A stretch of DNA of 64,000 nt from DASSQJ01 sp963773655 (GTDB lineage: Bacteria > Actinomycetota > Actinomycetes > Actinomycetales > Dermatophilaceae): assembly GCA_963773655.1 (NCBI GenBank), contig CAVZBX010000006.1, forward strand, positions 246,789 to 310,788, written 5' to 3'. This document shows, piece after piece, positions 1 to 8,036 of this stretch (position 1 is the first letter of the stretch; every line of letters starts with the position of its first letter). The notes below the pieces were generated by a model that did no database searches, was not told the DNA's origin, and worked only from the letters and a program-made list of their open reading frames with translations. The translations under genes and the position numbers were made by a program.

Positions 1-1
1 G

Positions 2-457
2 TTCGTCAACACCCACCTCGAGGCGTTCAGCTCCGACATCGCCCTCGCCCAGGCGGTCCAGGTGGTCGGCGAGGCGACGGCGCCCACGGGCACGACGGTG
101 TTCGTCTGCGACTGCAACTCCGACCCCCTCGACGGCCGGGTGAAGCCGATCGACACCTACCCCCACAAGGCGGCGTACGACTTCATCACCGGGCCGGGCG
201 GGTACAGCGACCAGTGGCTGGAGTGGGCACCGGCCGAGGAGGGTTGGACCTCCGGCCTCTCCGAGACGGTCGACGACCCGACCCCGGACGGGTTCGACCA
301 CCGCATCGACATGGTGTTCTCGCACACCGCGGACGGTGCGCCCCTCGTGGTCGACCGCGGTGACGTGACCGGCGACGAGCTCGCCGACCGCGACCCGGCC
401 ACCGGGCTGTGGCCGTCCGACCACGCCGGGGTCGTGCTGCGCCTGCGCGGCCTCTGA
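2..457 (+). CDS. Endonuclease/exonuclease/phosphatase (EEP) family protein, 3' part only
   Basis: The reading frame is already open at the left edge, so the true start lies outside the window; about 151 C-terminal residues are seen. The visible part carries EEP-fold marks: FVNTHLEAF near the start (the N-T-H-L-E strand that contributes to the active site), CDCNSDP (equivalent to the usual GDFN metal-binding motif), a D-H-R-I-D motif, and the terminal catalytic pair in SDHAGV. Members hydrolyse phosphodiester or phosphomonoester bonds with Mg2+ in nucleic acids, inositol phosphates or sphingomyelin. Substrate and secretion cannot be judged without the N-terminus. Confidence 0.85.
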   Translation, partial: FVNTHLEAFSSDIALAQAVQVVGEATAPTGTTVFVCDCNSDPLDGRVKPIDTYPHKAAYDFITGPGGYSDQWLEWAPAEEGWTSGLSETVDDPTPDGFDHRIDMVFSHTADGAPLVVDRGDVTGDELADRDPATGLWPSDHAGVVLRLRGL

Positions 458-500
458 GCTCGCGCTGGGCGGGACCCGCGGCGCGTGACACGCTGAGGGG

Positions 501-989
501 ATGCCGAAGCTCCTCGTCGTGCACCACTCCCCGACGCGGCCGACAGGGGCACTCCTGGACGCGGCCGTGGCCGGCGCCGGTGACCCCGCGATCGTCGGGG
601 TGGAAGTGGTGGTCCGGCCCGCGCTGTCGGCCACGGCCGAGGACGTGCTCGCCGCCGACGGCTACCTCCTCGGCACGACGGCCAACTTCGGCTACATGTC
701 AGGGGCGCTGAAGCACTTCTTCGACTCGACGTTCCTCGCGGTCGGCGGGCAGCTGGACGGGTTGCCGGACCGCGGCGGCCCGAGCACGGCGGGGCGGCCG
801 TTCGGGCTCTGGGTCCACGGCCGCTACGACACGGTCGGCGCCGTCCGGTCGGTGCTCTCCGTCGTGGGCGGGCTGCGATGGGTGCAGGCGGCCGACGTGC
901 TCGACGTCATGGGGGACGTCACGGAGCAGGACACCGAGCGGGCATACGAGCTCGGCGCCACCCTGTCCGCGCTGGTCTCGGACCCCTGA
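501..989 (+). CDS. Flavodoxin / NADPH-dependent FMN reductase-like protein
   Basis: 162 residues with a flavodoxin-type fold. It begins MPKLLVVHHSP, a first beta strand followed by a phosphate-binding loop, and has the segment TTANFGYMSGALKHFFD near residues 60-75, typical of the FMN-contacting loop in flavodoxin-family proteins. The expected role is a cytosolic FMN-binding redox protein; the partner is unknown. A GAGGGG stretch directly abuts the ATG. It stands alone between the EEP gene and the PadR operon on the same strand. Confidence 0.75.
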   Translation: MPKLLVVHHSPTRPTGALLDAAVAGAGDPAIVGVEVVVRPALSATAEDVLAADGYLLGTTANFGYMSGALKHFFDSTFLAVGGQLDGLPDRGGPSTAGRPFGLWVHGRYDTVGAVRSVLSVVGGLRWVQAADVLDVMGDVTEQDTERAYELGATLSALVSDP

Positions 990-1057
990 CCCTGCGGGAT
1001 CGCCTCCTGCGGCGTGCGGCCGGTCCGGCCCGGGGTCGACGGCGCGCTGGCGTAGGG

Positions 1058-1105
1058 CACTACTCAGTGATACTGTGTACTGGTAGTCAGCAACACTGAG
1101 TAGTG
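1058..1105. promoter_or_regulatory. Palindromic operator upstream of the padR-ABC operon
   Basis: CACTACTCAGTG (1058-1069) and CACTGAGTAGTG (1094-1105) form perfect 12-base inverted arms separated by 24 bases. The spacer is unusually AT-rich for this window. The position immediately before the PadR start suggests the autoregulatory operator typical of PadR repressors. Confidence 0.65.
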
Positions 1106-1120
1106 GGTGAGGGAGCGGAC

Positions 1121-1450
1121 GTGGGCCGGCAGATGACCGAGATGCTCAAGGGCACGCTCGAGGGCATCGTCCTCGCACTGCTGCGCGACCGCCCGGCGTA
1201 CGGCTACGAGATCACCGCGTGGCTGCGCGACAACGGCTTCACCGACATCGCCGAGGGCACCGTCTACGCCCTGCTCGTCCGCGTCGAGCAGCGCGGGCTC
1301 GTCGACGTGGAGCGGGTCCCGTCCGAGAAGGGACCTCCCCGGAAGGTGTACTCCCTCAACGCCCAGGGCGCGGCCCACCTCGACGAGTTCTGGAGGACCT
1401 GGAGCTTCCTCTCCGAACGGCTCGACACGCTCCACGAAGGAGGACGATGA
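1121..1450 (+). CDS. PadR family transcriptional regulator
   Basis: 109 residues, the short (subfamily-2-like) PadR form. The start is taken as the GTG at 1121, with GAGGGAG about 8 bases upstream, giving MGRQMTEMLKGTLEGIVLALL, a common PadR N-terminus; an upstream GTG at 1103 would lie inside the operator. The winged-helix segments AYGYEITAWL and EGTVYALLVRVEQRGLV are clear and a C-terminal dimerisation helix follows. It overlaps the DUF1048 gene by 4 bases and heads an operon with an ABC exporter, so it probably represses that operon and responds to an exported toxic compound. Confidence 0.9.
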   Translation: MGRQMTEMLKGTLEGIVLALLRDRPAYGYEITAWLRDNGFTDIAEGTVYALLVRVEQRGLVDVERVPSEKGPPRKVYSLNAQGAAHLDEFWRTWSFLSERLDTLHEGGR

Positions 1451-1824
1451 CCATGCGGATCACCGAGCTGACATCGAAGGTCATCGGCGAGAAGCGCCGG
1501 TGGCGGCAGTACAAGGCCCGCGTCGCTGCGCTGCCACCCCACCACCGCGCCGCGGCACAGGGTGTCGAGCGCTACCTGATGATGGCCGGCGGCGTCGCCG
1601 ACGGCGAGACGGCCACCCGGATGCTCGAGGACCTCGCCGACCTGTTCGAGCAGAGCGCGGCCGACGGCTCGTCGGTGCGCGACGTCGTCGGCGACGACCC
1701 CGTCGAGTTCGTCGAGACGTTCATCCGCAACTACGCCGACGGCAGCTGGCTGCGCAAGGAGCGCGAGCGCCTGGTGCACACCATCGACGCCGCCGAGGCC
1801 GCGGAGCGCGGGGGCGCGCGATGA
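1447..1824 (+). CDS. DUF1048 domain-containing protein
   Basis: 125 residues, starting at the ATG overlapping the padR stop. The sequence fits DUF1048, a small helical family usually found between a PadR regulator and a drug-type ABC transporter in Gram-positive bacteria. The start MTMRITELTSKVIGEKRRWRQY and the central helical segments are characteristic. No catalytic motif is visible. The role is inferred only from the conserved neighbourhood, perhaps as an accessory cytosolic factor for the regulator or transporter. Confidence 0.8.
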   Translation: MTMRITELTSKVIGEKRRWRQYKARVAALPPHHRAAAQGVERYLMMAGGVADGETATRMLEDLADLFEQSAADGSSVRDVVGDDPVEFVETFIRNYADGSWLRKERERLVHTIDAAEAAERGGAR

Positions 1825-2597
1825 CGGCCGCCACGATCAGCGTCCGCGGCCTCGAGAAGGCCTTCGGCGACCACCCGGTGCTGCGCGGCGTCGACCTCGA
1901 GCTGGCGCCGGGCGACATCGTGGCCCTGCTGGGGTCCAACGGCGCCGGCAAGACCACGCTCGTGCGCATCCTCGCCACGCTGCTGGCGGCCGACGCAGGG
2001 ACGGCCGCTGTGGCGGGGGCCGACGTCTCGGAACGGCCGGCCGACGTGCGGGCGTCGATCAGTCTCACCGGGCAGTTCGCGGCGGTCGACGACGTGCTGA
2101 CGGCCCGGGAGAACCTCGTCCTCGTGGGCCGGCTGCGGCACCAGCCCGAGCCGAGGGGCCTGGCCGACCGGCTGCTCGCCCGGTTCGGGCTCACCGATGC
2201 CGCCGACCGGCGGGCGGCCGCCCTCTCCGGAGGGATGCGGCGCCGGCTCGATCTCGCGATGGGCCTCGTGGGGAACCCGCCCGTGGTGCTCCTCGACGAG
2301 CCGACCACCGGGCTCGATCCCGAGGCGCGACTGGAGGTGTGGGAGGCGGTCCGCGAGCTCGCCGACAGCGGGACCACCGTGCTCCTCACGACCCAGCACC
2401 TCGAGGAGGCCGAGCAGCTGGCGCACCGGATCGCCGTCCTCCACGAGGGCCGCATCCTCGTCGACGGCACCCTCGACGAGCTCCGGGCCCTGCTGCCCCC
2501 GGCCCGGGTCGAGTACGTCAGGAAGGAGCCCACCCTCGAGGACGTCTTCCTCGCCCTCGTCGCCGGCTCCGGCACGACCGGAAGGACCCCCCGATGA
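1821..2597 (+). CDS. ABC transporter ATP-binding protein (drug/daunorubicin-type)
   Basis: 258 residues with a complete nucleotide-binding domain: Walker A GSNGAGKTT (residues 38-46), signature LSGGM (135-139), Walker B VVLLDEP (155-161), and the switch histidine in TTQHLEEAEQ (about 193). The C-terminal LEDVFLALV segment is typical of the DrrA/ABC-2 class. The ATG overlaps the DUF1048 stop by 4 bases. It supplies ATP hydrolysis for the permease encoded immediately downstream; the substrate is unknown but PadR control suggests a lipophilic toxin or antibiotic. Confidence 0.93.
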   Translation: MTAATISVRGLEKAFGDHPVLRGVDLELAPGDIVALLGSNGAGKTTLVRILATLLAADAGTAAVAGADVSERPADVRASISLTGQFAAVDDVLTARENLVLVGRLRHQPEPRGLADRLLARFGLTDAADRRAAALSGGMRRRLDLAMGLVGNPPVVLLDEPTTGLDPEARLEVWEAVRELADSGTTVLLTTQHLEEAEQLAHRIAVLHEGRILVDGTLDELRALLPPARVEYVRKEPTLEDVFLALVAGSGTTGRTPR

Positions 2598-3355
2598 CCG
2601 CCAACGCCGCCGGCGACACCGTCTTCCTCCTGGGCCGCAGCCTGCGCCACGTCGTCCGCAGCGCCGACACCGTCGTCACGACGGCGGTCATGCCGGTGGC
2701 GTTCCTGCTCCTGTTCGTCTACGTCCTCGGCGGCGCCATCGAGTCCGGGTCGGAGCCGTACGTCGCCTACCTGCTGCCCGGCATCCTCGTCATCACCATT
2801 GCGTCCGGGGTCTCCTACACCGCGTACCGGCTCTTCCAGGACGTGCACAGCGGGATGGTCGAACGGTTCCGCTCGATGCCCATCTCGCGGTCCTCGGTGC
2901 TGTGGGCCCACGTGCTCGCCTCGCTCGCCGCCACCCTGACCTCGGTGGCCGTGGTCGTGCTCGTCGCCGTTGCGATGGGCTTCCGCAGTGACGCAGGGGT
3001 GCTGGCCTGGACGGAGGTCGCCGGCCTCCTCGTCCTGCTCACCCTGGCGCTGACCTGGCTCGCGGTCATCCCCGGGCTCACCGCGACGTCCGTCGACGGC
3101 GCGAGCGCGTTCTCGTACCCGCTGATCCTCCTGCCCTTCGTCAGCTCGGCGTTCGTGCCGACCGACTCGATGCCGGGGCCGGTCCGGGCGTTCGCCGAGC
3201 ACCAGCCCGTGACGTCGATCGTCGACACCATCCGGGCACTTCTCGCGGGCGAGCCGGTCAGTGGGGAGGTCTGGGTCGCCCTCGCCTGGTGCGTCGGCAT
3301 CCTCGTGGTCGCCCACGTCGCCGCCACCGCCCTCTACCGCCGCCGGGTGGCCTGA
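2594..3355 (+). CDS. ABC-2 type transporter permease
   Basis: 253 residues with about six hydrophobic segments and the ABC-2 family pattern, including the cytoplasmic loop MVERFRSMPISRSSVLWAH that couples to the ATPase and a late PLILLPFVSSAFVPTDSMP segment. It overlaps the ATPase gene by 4 bases and is the last gene of the padR-DUF1048-ATPase-permease operon. Predicted function is efflux across the cytoplasmic membrane. The next gene starts 116 bases later and is unrelated. Confidence 0.92.
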   Translation: MTANAAGDTVFLLGRSLRHVVRSADTVVTTAVMPVAFLLLFVYVLGGAIESGSEPYVAYLLPGILVITIASGVSYTAYRLFQDVHSGMVERFRSMPISRSSVLWAHVLASLAATLTSVAVVVLVAVAMGFRSDAGVLAWTEVAGLLVLLTLALTWLAVIPGLTATSVDGASAFSYPLILLPFVSSAFVPTDSMPGPVRAFAEHQPVTSIVDTIRALLAGEPVSGEVWVALAWCVGILVVAHVAATALYRRRVA

Positions 3356-3471
3356 GCCCCCTCCTTCCACAGGACCATCGACCGCAAGGGGCTGTCCACA
3401 GGTCGTCGTCGGCGGGGCAGCAGCGTCGGTGGCCCCTCCTACGATGGAGCTCTCGGGGGGACGGGGGAGTC

Positions 3472-4842
3472 ATGACAGCAGTGGTCGAACGGCCATCGGC
3501 TCGTCCGGGACGGTGGCCCTCCGCGCCCGCGGCGGACGGATCTCCGGCGGCTCGGGCGCACGCCTTCCGCGCGTGGCTGGCCACGGTCGACGTCTACGAG
3601 CTGACGGACCGTGAGCGCATCGACCTGGTCGCCGAGCTCGAACGCGTCAAGGGCGCCTCCGGCGCCGCACAGGCACGAGCCACCGATGCAGCACGCGAGT
3701 CCCGCGAGCCGAGCCACCCACGGGACGCGGCGCGGTCGGTGGGCTCGGAGATCGCCCTGGCACGGCGGTGCTCACCCACCCTCGGCGACCGGTTCGTGGG
3801 GCTGGCGCGGGCGCTGGTCCACGAGATGCCCCTGACGATGGCCGCCCTGGAGTGCGGCGACATCGGCGAGCGCCACGCCGTCGAGGTCGCCCGCGAGACC
3901 GCCACGCTCACCCGCGAGCACCGCGCTGCGGTCGACGCGCGCATCGGGCGCACGCTGTGCCGGCTCTCACCCCGCAGGGCCGGGCAGGCCGCCCGCCGCG
4001 TCGCGGCCGAGCTCGACGCCGCCTCCGTCGTCCGCCGGATGGACGCCGCCGTCGCCTCCCGGAGGGTGTCGGTCCGTCCGGCACCCGACGGCATGGCCTA
4101 CCTCACGGTCCTCGCCCCGGTGCGCGAGGTGGTGGGGGCTCACGCGGCGCTGCGCGCACGGGCCCAGGCGGTCGTCGGCGGGGCCGCCGCCGACGAGAGC
4201 CCCGACGGGCGCAGCACGGGCGCCGTGATGGCCGACACGGCGACCCGCCTGCTGTCGGGGCGCGCCCCCGGGCAGGTGCAGCCGGTCGAGGTCCATCTCG
4301 TCATGACCGACCGCAGCCTGCTCGGCACCGGCGATCCTCGCGCCTCGGTGATGGAAGCGGCCCGCATCCCCGGCCACGGCCCCGTCCCCGCACCGGTGGC
4401 GCGCCGGTGGGTCCGCGACGGCGGCGATGCCTCGGTGTGGCTGCGCCGGCTGTACACGAGCCCCGACGGGCGCGACCTCGTGGCCATGGACTGCCGGCGG
4501 CGCCTCTTCACCGGGCTGCTCCGACGGATGCTCGTCCTGCGCGACGACACCTGCATCACCCCGTGGTGCGACGGCGCGATCGCGCACGCGGACCACAGCG
4601 AGCGGGCCCACGACGGTGGCCCGACGAGCTTCCGCAACGGCTCCGGCGCCTGTGCCCGGTGCAACCTGGTCAAGGAGGCGCCGGGATGGCGCCACACGGT
4701 CGTCACCGAGTCGCCCCGGCGGCTCGAGGTCGCCACACCCACGGAGCACACCTACGACTCCCTCGCGCCGCCGCTGCTCGGCTGGGGTGCCCCCGAACCG
4801 GCTCGACGACACTCACCCGGCCGACTAGCGTCGCCCGGGTGA
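3472..4842 (+). CDS. DUF222 / HNH endonuclease signature protein
   Basis: 456 residues. The N-terminal 300 residues match the DUF222 (13E12-repeat) domain common in actinomycetes; the C-terminus carries an HNH nuclease motif: CITPWC, then HADH (His372 on), then a CARC-type second cysteine pair before NLVKEAPGW. Such proteins are often multicopy and repeat-associated, with unproven nuclease activity. The ATG at 3472 is preceded by a G-rich stretch. The spacer before it (3356-3471) shows no other feature. Confidence 0.88.
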   Translation: MTAVVERPSARPGRWPSAPAADGSPAARAHAFRAWLATVDVYELTDRERIDLVAELERVKGASGAAQARATDAARESREPSHPRDAARSVGSEIALARRCSPTLGDRFVGLARALVHEMPLTMAALECGDIGERHAVEVARETATLTREHRAAVDARIGRTLCRLSPRRAGQAARRVAAELDAASVVRRMDAAVASRRVSVRPAPDGMAYLTVLAPVREVVGAHAALRARAQAVVGGAAADESPDGRSTGAVMADTATRLLSGRAPGQVQPVEVHLVMTDRSLLGTGDPRASVMEAARIPGHGPVPAPVARRWVRDGGDASVWLRRLYTSPDGRDLVAMDCRRRLFTGLLRRMLVLRDDTCITPWCDGAIAHADHSERAHDGGPTSFRNGSGACARCNLVKEAPGWRHTVVTESPRRLEVATPTEHTYDSLAPPLLGWGAPEPARRHSPGRLASPG

Positions 4843-4915
4843 CCCCTGACGAGCTGCCCCGGGCGTTCTCGGACCACCACGGCTACCCGTTCTCCGCCCT
4901 CCGGCCCGTCTGACC

Positions 4916-5557
4916 GTGCGCGCGCTGCTGTTCGACCTCGACCGGACACTCGTCGACGTCCAGTCCGTCACCGACTACGCCGCCGCCCGCCGCAACGCGG
5001 AGGTGGCCGCCGGCGACCTCGTCCCGCCGCCGGTGCCCGGTACCGACTGGACCCCGGACACGGTGGCGTCGATGGCGCTGCTCGTCGCCTGCGCCGGGCA
5101 TCCGCGGTGGCACGCGGTGAGCGCCGCCATCGAGGTCCACGAGCGCGGCGCCGTCACCGGGTCGAGGGCGATGCCCGGGCTGCACCGGGCCTGGGCTGCG
5201 ACCGCGGACGTGCCCCGGGCCGTGGTCACGCTCCTCACCGAGGAGGTGACGCGGCGGGCGCTCGCCCACCACGGGGTGCCCGGCGCCGACCGCGTGCTGG
5301 TGGTGGGGCGCGACGCCGGCCGCCGCCCCAAGCCCGCGCCGGACGGGCTGCTCGCGGCCTGCGAGCGCCTCGGCGTCGCCGCCGCGGACGCCGTGATGGT
5401 CGGCGACTCCACGTGGGACCTCGAGGCCGCCCGGGCGGCCGGCACCGGGTTCGTCGGGGTGCCGGTCACCGCGGGGGGGATGCCGCCGGGGACCCTCGTG
5501 GCCGCCGACCTCGAGGAGGCCGTCCGGCTGGCCCTCCGCGGGCCGGCGAACGGGTAG
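4916..5557 (+). CDS. HAD family hydrolase
   Basis: 213 residues beginning MRALLFDLDRTLVD, so the nucleophile and acid/base aspartates of motif I (Asp7, Asp9) are present. Motif III lysine lies in RRPKPAPDGL and motif IV in VMVGDSTWDLEAA. A helical cap lies between about residues 15 and 90. The family removes phosphate from small metabolites such as phosphoglycolate or sugar phosphates; substrate is not predictable. The start is a GTG two bases after the stop of a 24-codon open frame. Confidence 0.88.
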   Translation: MRALLFDLDRTLVDVQSVTDYAAARRNAEVAAGDLVPPPVPGTDWTPDTVASMALLVACAGHPRWHAVSAAIEVHERGAVTGSRAMPGLHRAWAATADVPRAVVTLLTEEVTRRALAHHGVPGADRVLVVGRDAGRRPKPAPDGLLAACERLGVAAADAVMVGDSTWDLEAARAAGTGFVGVPVTAGGMPPGTLVAADLEEAVRLALRGPANG

Positions 5558-5566
5558 AACGACGTC

Positions 5567-6058
5567 ATGTCCTACCCGCCCCCGCTCTACGACGGCGCCG
5601 CCGGCGAGGTCAGCGCCCGGATCCACGTCGCACCCGGGCAGGCCGACCTGGTCTACCCCAACGGCAACCGGGTCACCTACCTCGCCAGCGGTGCGTCGAC
5701 CGGAGGGCTCTTCGGCCTCTACCGGTGGGAGTTCGCCGGCCCGCCCAGCGGCCCCGGAGCCCACTTCCACCGCACGATGGCGGAGTCCTTCTACGTCCTC
5801 GACGGCGAGGTGACCATCCTCGACGGCCGGGGCCGGGTCACCTGCCGCGCCGGCGACTTCGCCCACGTGCCGCCGGGCGGCGTCCACGGCTTCCGCAACG
5901 ACGCCGGCCCCGCGTCGATGCTGCTCCACTTCGCACCGGGCGCCCCCCGTGAGGCCTACTTCGAGACCCTGGCGCGGATGGCGGCCGGGGAGCGGATGAC
6001 CGAGGCCGAGTACGACGCGTTCATGCGCGAGCACGACAACCACTGGGTGACCGACTGA
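5567..6058 (+). CDS. Cupin domain-containing protein
   Basis: 163 residues with one complete cupin barrel. The first metal motif is HFHRTMAESFYVLDG (H-x-H, then E and G) and the second is HVPPGGVHGFRN. The conserved His and Glu ligands indicate a Mn, Fe or Ni centre. Single-domain cupins of this size may be dioxygenases, isomerases or small-molecule sensors. It lies nine bases after the HAD gene on the same strand. No substrate can be inferred. Confidence 0.85.
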   Translation: MSYPPPLYDGAAGEVSARIHVAPGQADLVYPNGNRVTYLASGASTGGLFGLYRWEFAGPPSGPGAHFHRTMAESFYVLDGEVTILDGRGRVTCRAGDFAHVPPGGVHGFRNDAGPASMLLHFAPGAPREAYFETLARMAAGERMTEAEYDAFMREHDNHWVTD

Positions 6059-6113
6059 TGCGGCCCCCGAGCCCCCTGCGGACGGCGCCGGATCGCCCGT
6101 CGGCGAGGCCTCC

Positions 6114-6767
6114 TCAGCCGCCGACGGGCTCGAGGAGCAACCGGGTCCAGAGGTCCTCGAGGTGCTCCGCGTAGCGCTGCGGGGACCAGCCGCGGGAGGC
6201 GAGGAGCAGGAAGTACTCCGGCGAGTTCGTCGCCCAGACCAGGTCGGCCACGGCGTCGTCGTCGAGATCGACCCGCAGCTCTCCGGTGGCCCTGAGGTCC
6301 TCGGCGAGCCGCCGCATGTTCGCGGCCCGGCGCTCGACGAGCCCGGCCCAGGCCACCCGGCACCCGTCGTCGCGCCGGCCCGCCTCCCGGAGGGCGTCGA
6401 GGAGCGGCGCCACCTGCGGGTGCAGCCGGCCCAGGGCCCGGGCGTAGCTGCCCAGCTTGGCCCGCGCCCCCTGCGCGGCTCGGATGTCCTCGACGTACCC
6501 GCGGTCCGACGCCGCGACCTCGCCGCGACCCTCACCGAGGACGTCGTCGACCACAGCGCGCACGAGCACCGGCTTGCGGCCGACCGTGGCGTAGACGGTG
6601 TCGACGGAGACGCCCGCGCGCTCGGCCACGGCGGCCACCGACGTCCGCTCGTAGCCGTCGCGCAGGAAGAGCTCGCGGGCGGCCGCCACCACGGCGACCC
6701 GGGTGCGTTCGGCAGCCTCGGCCCGCACGGGGCTGTGGTAGCGGCGGCGGTTGACACGGTCGGCCAC
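6114..6767 (-). CDS. TetR/AcrR family transcriptional regulator
   Basis: About 217 residues. The N-terminal helix-turn-helix is typical: TRVAVVAAARELFLRDGYERTSVAAVAERAGVSVDTVYATVGRK, here spanning roughly residues 20-65, followed by an all-helical ligand domain. The start is uncertain. An ATG at 6785 sits where a -10 element is expected, so the GTG at 6767, with AAGGTAGG upstream, is preferred. It diverges from the cupin gene at 6825 across a 25-bp operator, so it probably represses that gene and itself. Confidence 0.88.
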   Translation of the reverse strand: MADRVNRRRYHSPVRAEAAERTRVAVVAAARELFLRDGYERTSVAAVAERAGVSVDTVYATVGRKPVLVRAVVDDVLGEGRGEVAASDRGYVEDIRAAQGARAKLGSYARALGRLHPQVAPLLDALREAGRRDDGCRVAWAGLVERRAANMRRLAEDLRATGELRVDLDDDAVADLVWATNSPEYFLLLASRGWSPQRYAEHLEDLWTRLLLEPVGG

Positions 6768-6779
6768 CCGGCCTACCTT
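6751..6779 (+). promoter_or_regulatory. Sigma-70-type promoter of the divergent cupin gene
   Basis: TTGACA at 6751-6756 and TACCTT at 6774-6779 are separated by exactly 17 bases, pointing rightward. The -35 lies inside the 5' end of the tetR coding region. The predicted transcription start falls at about 6786, at the edge of the operator. Confidence 0.6.
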
Positions 6780-6786
6780 ACCCATA

Positions 6787-6811
6787 TTCACCCGAAGTTG
6801 ATTCGGGTCAA
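6787..6811. promoter_or_regulatory. TetR operator between tetR and the cupin gene
   Basis: TTCACCCGAA (6787-6796) and TTCGGGTCAA (6802-6811) are inverted arms matching at 9 of 10 positions around a 5-base centre. On the minus strand the outer TTGACC can act as the tetR -35. A repressor bound here would block both divergent promoters. Confidence 0.7.
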
Positions 6812-6824
6812 TTGAGGAGCCCCC

Positions 6825-7358
6825 ATGGATGCCGGCCAGCCCACCCCCCCGACGCCCGCGCCCCCCGGAACCCGCGTCATCCACCGTCCCGCGGGCACCG
6901 CCCCGGCCGTCTGGGCCATGGGTTCGCTGTTCGAACGACTCGCCTCCCGGGTCGAGACGGCCGGTCTCGACGTCGCGGTGGTCACACAGCCACCCGGCAT
7001 CGCCACCCCGCTCCACCGGCACACGCACGAGTCCGAGGCGTTCTACCTCCTCGACGGCACGATGACCTACCGGGCGGGCGAGGAGCTGTTCCACCTGCGC
7101 GAGGGCGACTTCATCTACCTGCCGGTGGGGGTGCCGCACGCGTTCCGGGTCACCGGCGACCGTCCGGTGCGCTTCGTCGGGTTCGCCGACCCGGGGGGCC
7201 TGTTCGACCTGTACGCCGAGGTCGGGATTCCCGCCGCCGAGCGCCGGCTGCCCGGCGCCGACGGTCAGCCGATGGACGTGGAGATCCCCCGATGGAACGA
7301 GGTCGGTCCCCGCTACGGACTCGAGGTCGTCGGACCACCCCTGCCCGAGGGGAGCTGA
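6825..7358 (+). CDS. Cupin domain-containing protein (TetR-controlled)
   Basis: 177 residues. The metal-binding motif is HRHTHESEAFYLLDG, giving H-x-H-x3-E, and the second histidine motif is LPVGVPHAFRV. A GAGGAG ribosome site lies 5 bases before the ATG. The divergent TetR gene and the operator over the predicted start point make this the likely regulated target. Possible roles include quercetin-type dioxygenase or detoxification enzyme; no more precise call is justified. Confidence 0.87.
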   Translation: MDAGQPTPPTPAPPGTRVIHRPAGTAPAVWAMGSLFERLASRVETAGLDVAVVTQPPGIATPLHRHTHESEAFYLLDGTMTYRAGEELFHLREGDFIYLPVGVPHAFRVTGDRPVRFVGFADPGGLFDLYAEVGIPAAERRLPGADGQPMDVEIPRWNEVGPRYGLEVVGPPLPEGS

Positions 7359-7449
7359 GACGGACCGGGCGCCGCACCCACCGCGTGGCGGGGTGACGTC
7401 GCCGTCACGGCGGACGCACGGCGTCCGGTTCCCCCTCTAGCCTCGACCC

Positions 7450-8025
7450 GTGAGCGAGACACCGACACCGTCCTGGGAGCCACCCCTCGCCGGCACCGAT
7501 GCCGAGCACCTGCTCGCGTCGATGGACCGGATGCGGGCGACCTTCCGGTGGAAGGTCGACGGCCTCGGCCGGGACGGCCTGACCCGGCGCCTCGGCGCAT
7601 CCGCCCTCACCCTCGCCGGGCTGCTCAAGCACCTCGCCGCGGTCGAGGACCACAAGTCGACCGTCGTCCTCGACGGCAGCGTGATGGCCGGCGACTGGTC
7701 CGACAACGGCTGGGACGACGACCCCGACTGGGAGTTCGCGTCGGCGGCGCAGGACGCCCCCGAGGAGCTCTACGCCCGCTACGACGGGGCGGTCGGGCGG
7801 TCGCGGGCACGGCTCGCCGCCGCTGTCTCCGACGGCGGCCTCGACCGGGACACCACCCTCCACGACGGCGAGGGCCACCACGCCAGCCTGCGCCGGCTGC
7901 TCCACGACCTCGTCGAGGAGTACTCCCGGCACACCGGGCACGCCGACCTGCTGCGCGAGGCCGTCGACGGCCGGGTCGGCGAGGACCCGCCGTGGGACTG
8001 GGAGCCGCCCTGGGCCGGGGGCTGA
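7450..8025 (+). CDS. DinB / DUF664 family (mycothiol-type) protein
   Basis: 191 residues with the helical DinB fold of the DUF664 group. Metal-ligand histidines are expected from LLKHLAAVEDHK (about residue 60) and EYSRHTGHADLLREAVDG near the C-terminus. In actinomycetes this group includes mycothiol-dependent S-transferases and maleylpyruvate-isomerase relatives. The start is a GTG; no strong ribosome site is seen. It faces a convergent, frame-broken SDR gene 11 bases away. Confidence 0.82.
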   Translation: MSETPTPSWEPPLAGTDAEHLLASMDRMRATFRWKVDGLGRDGLTRRLGASALTLAGLLKHLAAVEDHKSTVVLDGSVMAGDWSDNGWDDDPDWEFASAAQDAPEELYARYDGAVGRSRARLAAAVSDGGLDRDTTLHDGEGHHASLRRLLHDLVEEYSRHTGHADLLREAVDGRVGEDPPWDWEPPWAGG

Positions 8026-8036
8026 CCCGCCGGACC

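Noticed and set aside
4839..4913. A 24-codon GTG open frame overlapping the HNH gene stop and ending two bases before the HAD gene.
   Set aside because: Too short and without a ribosome site or recognisable family. It may be a remnant or simple chance; it could serve translational coupling, but nothing shows this.
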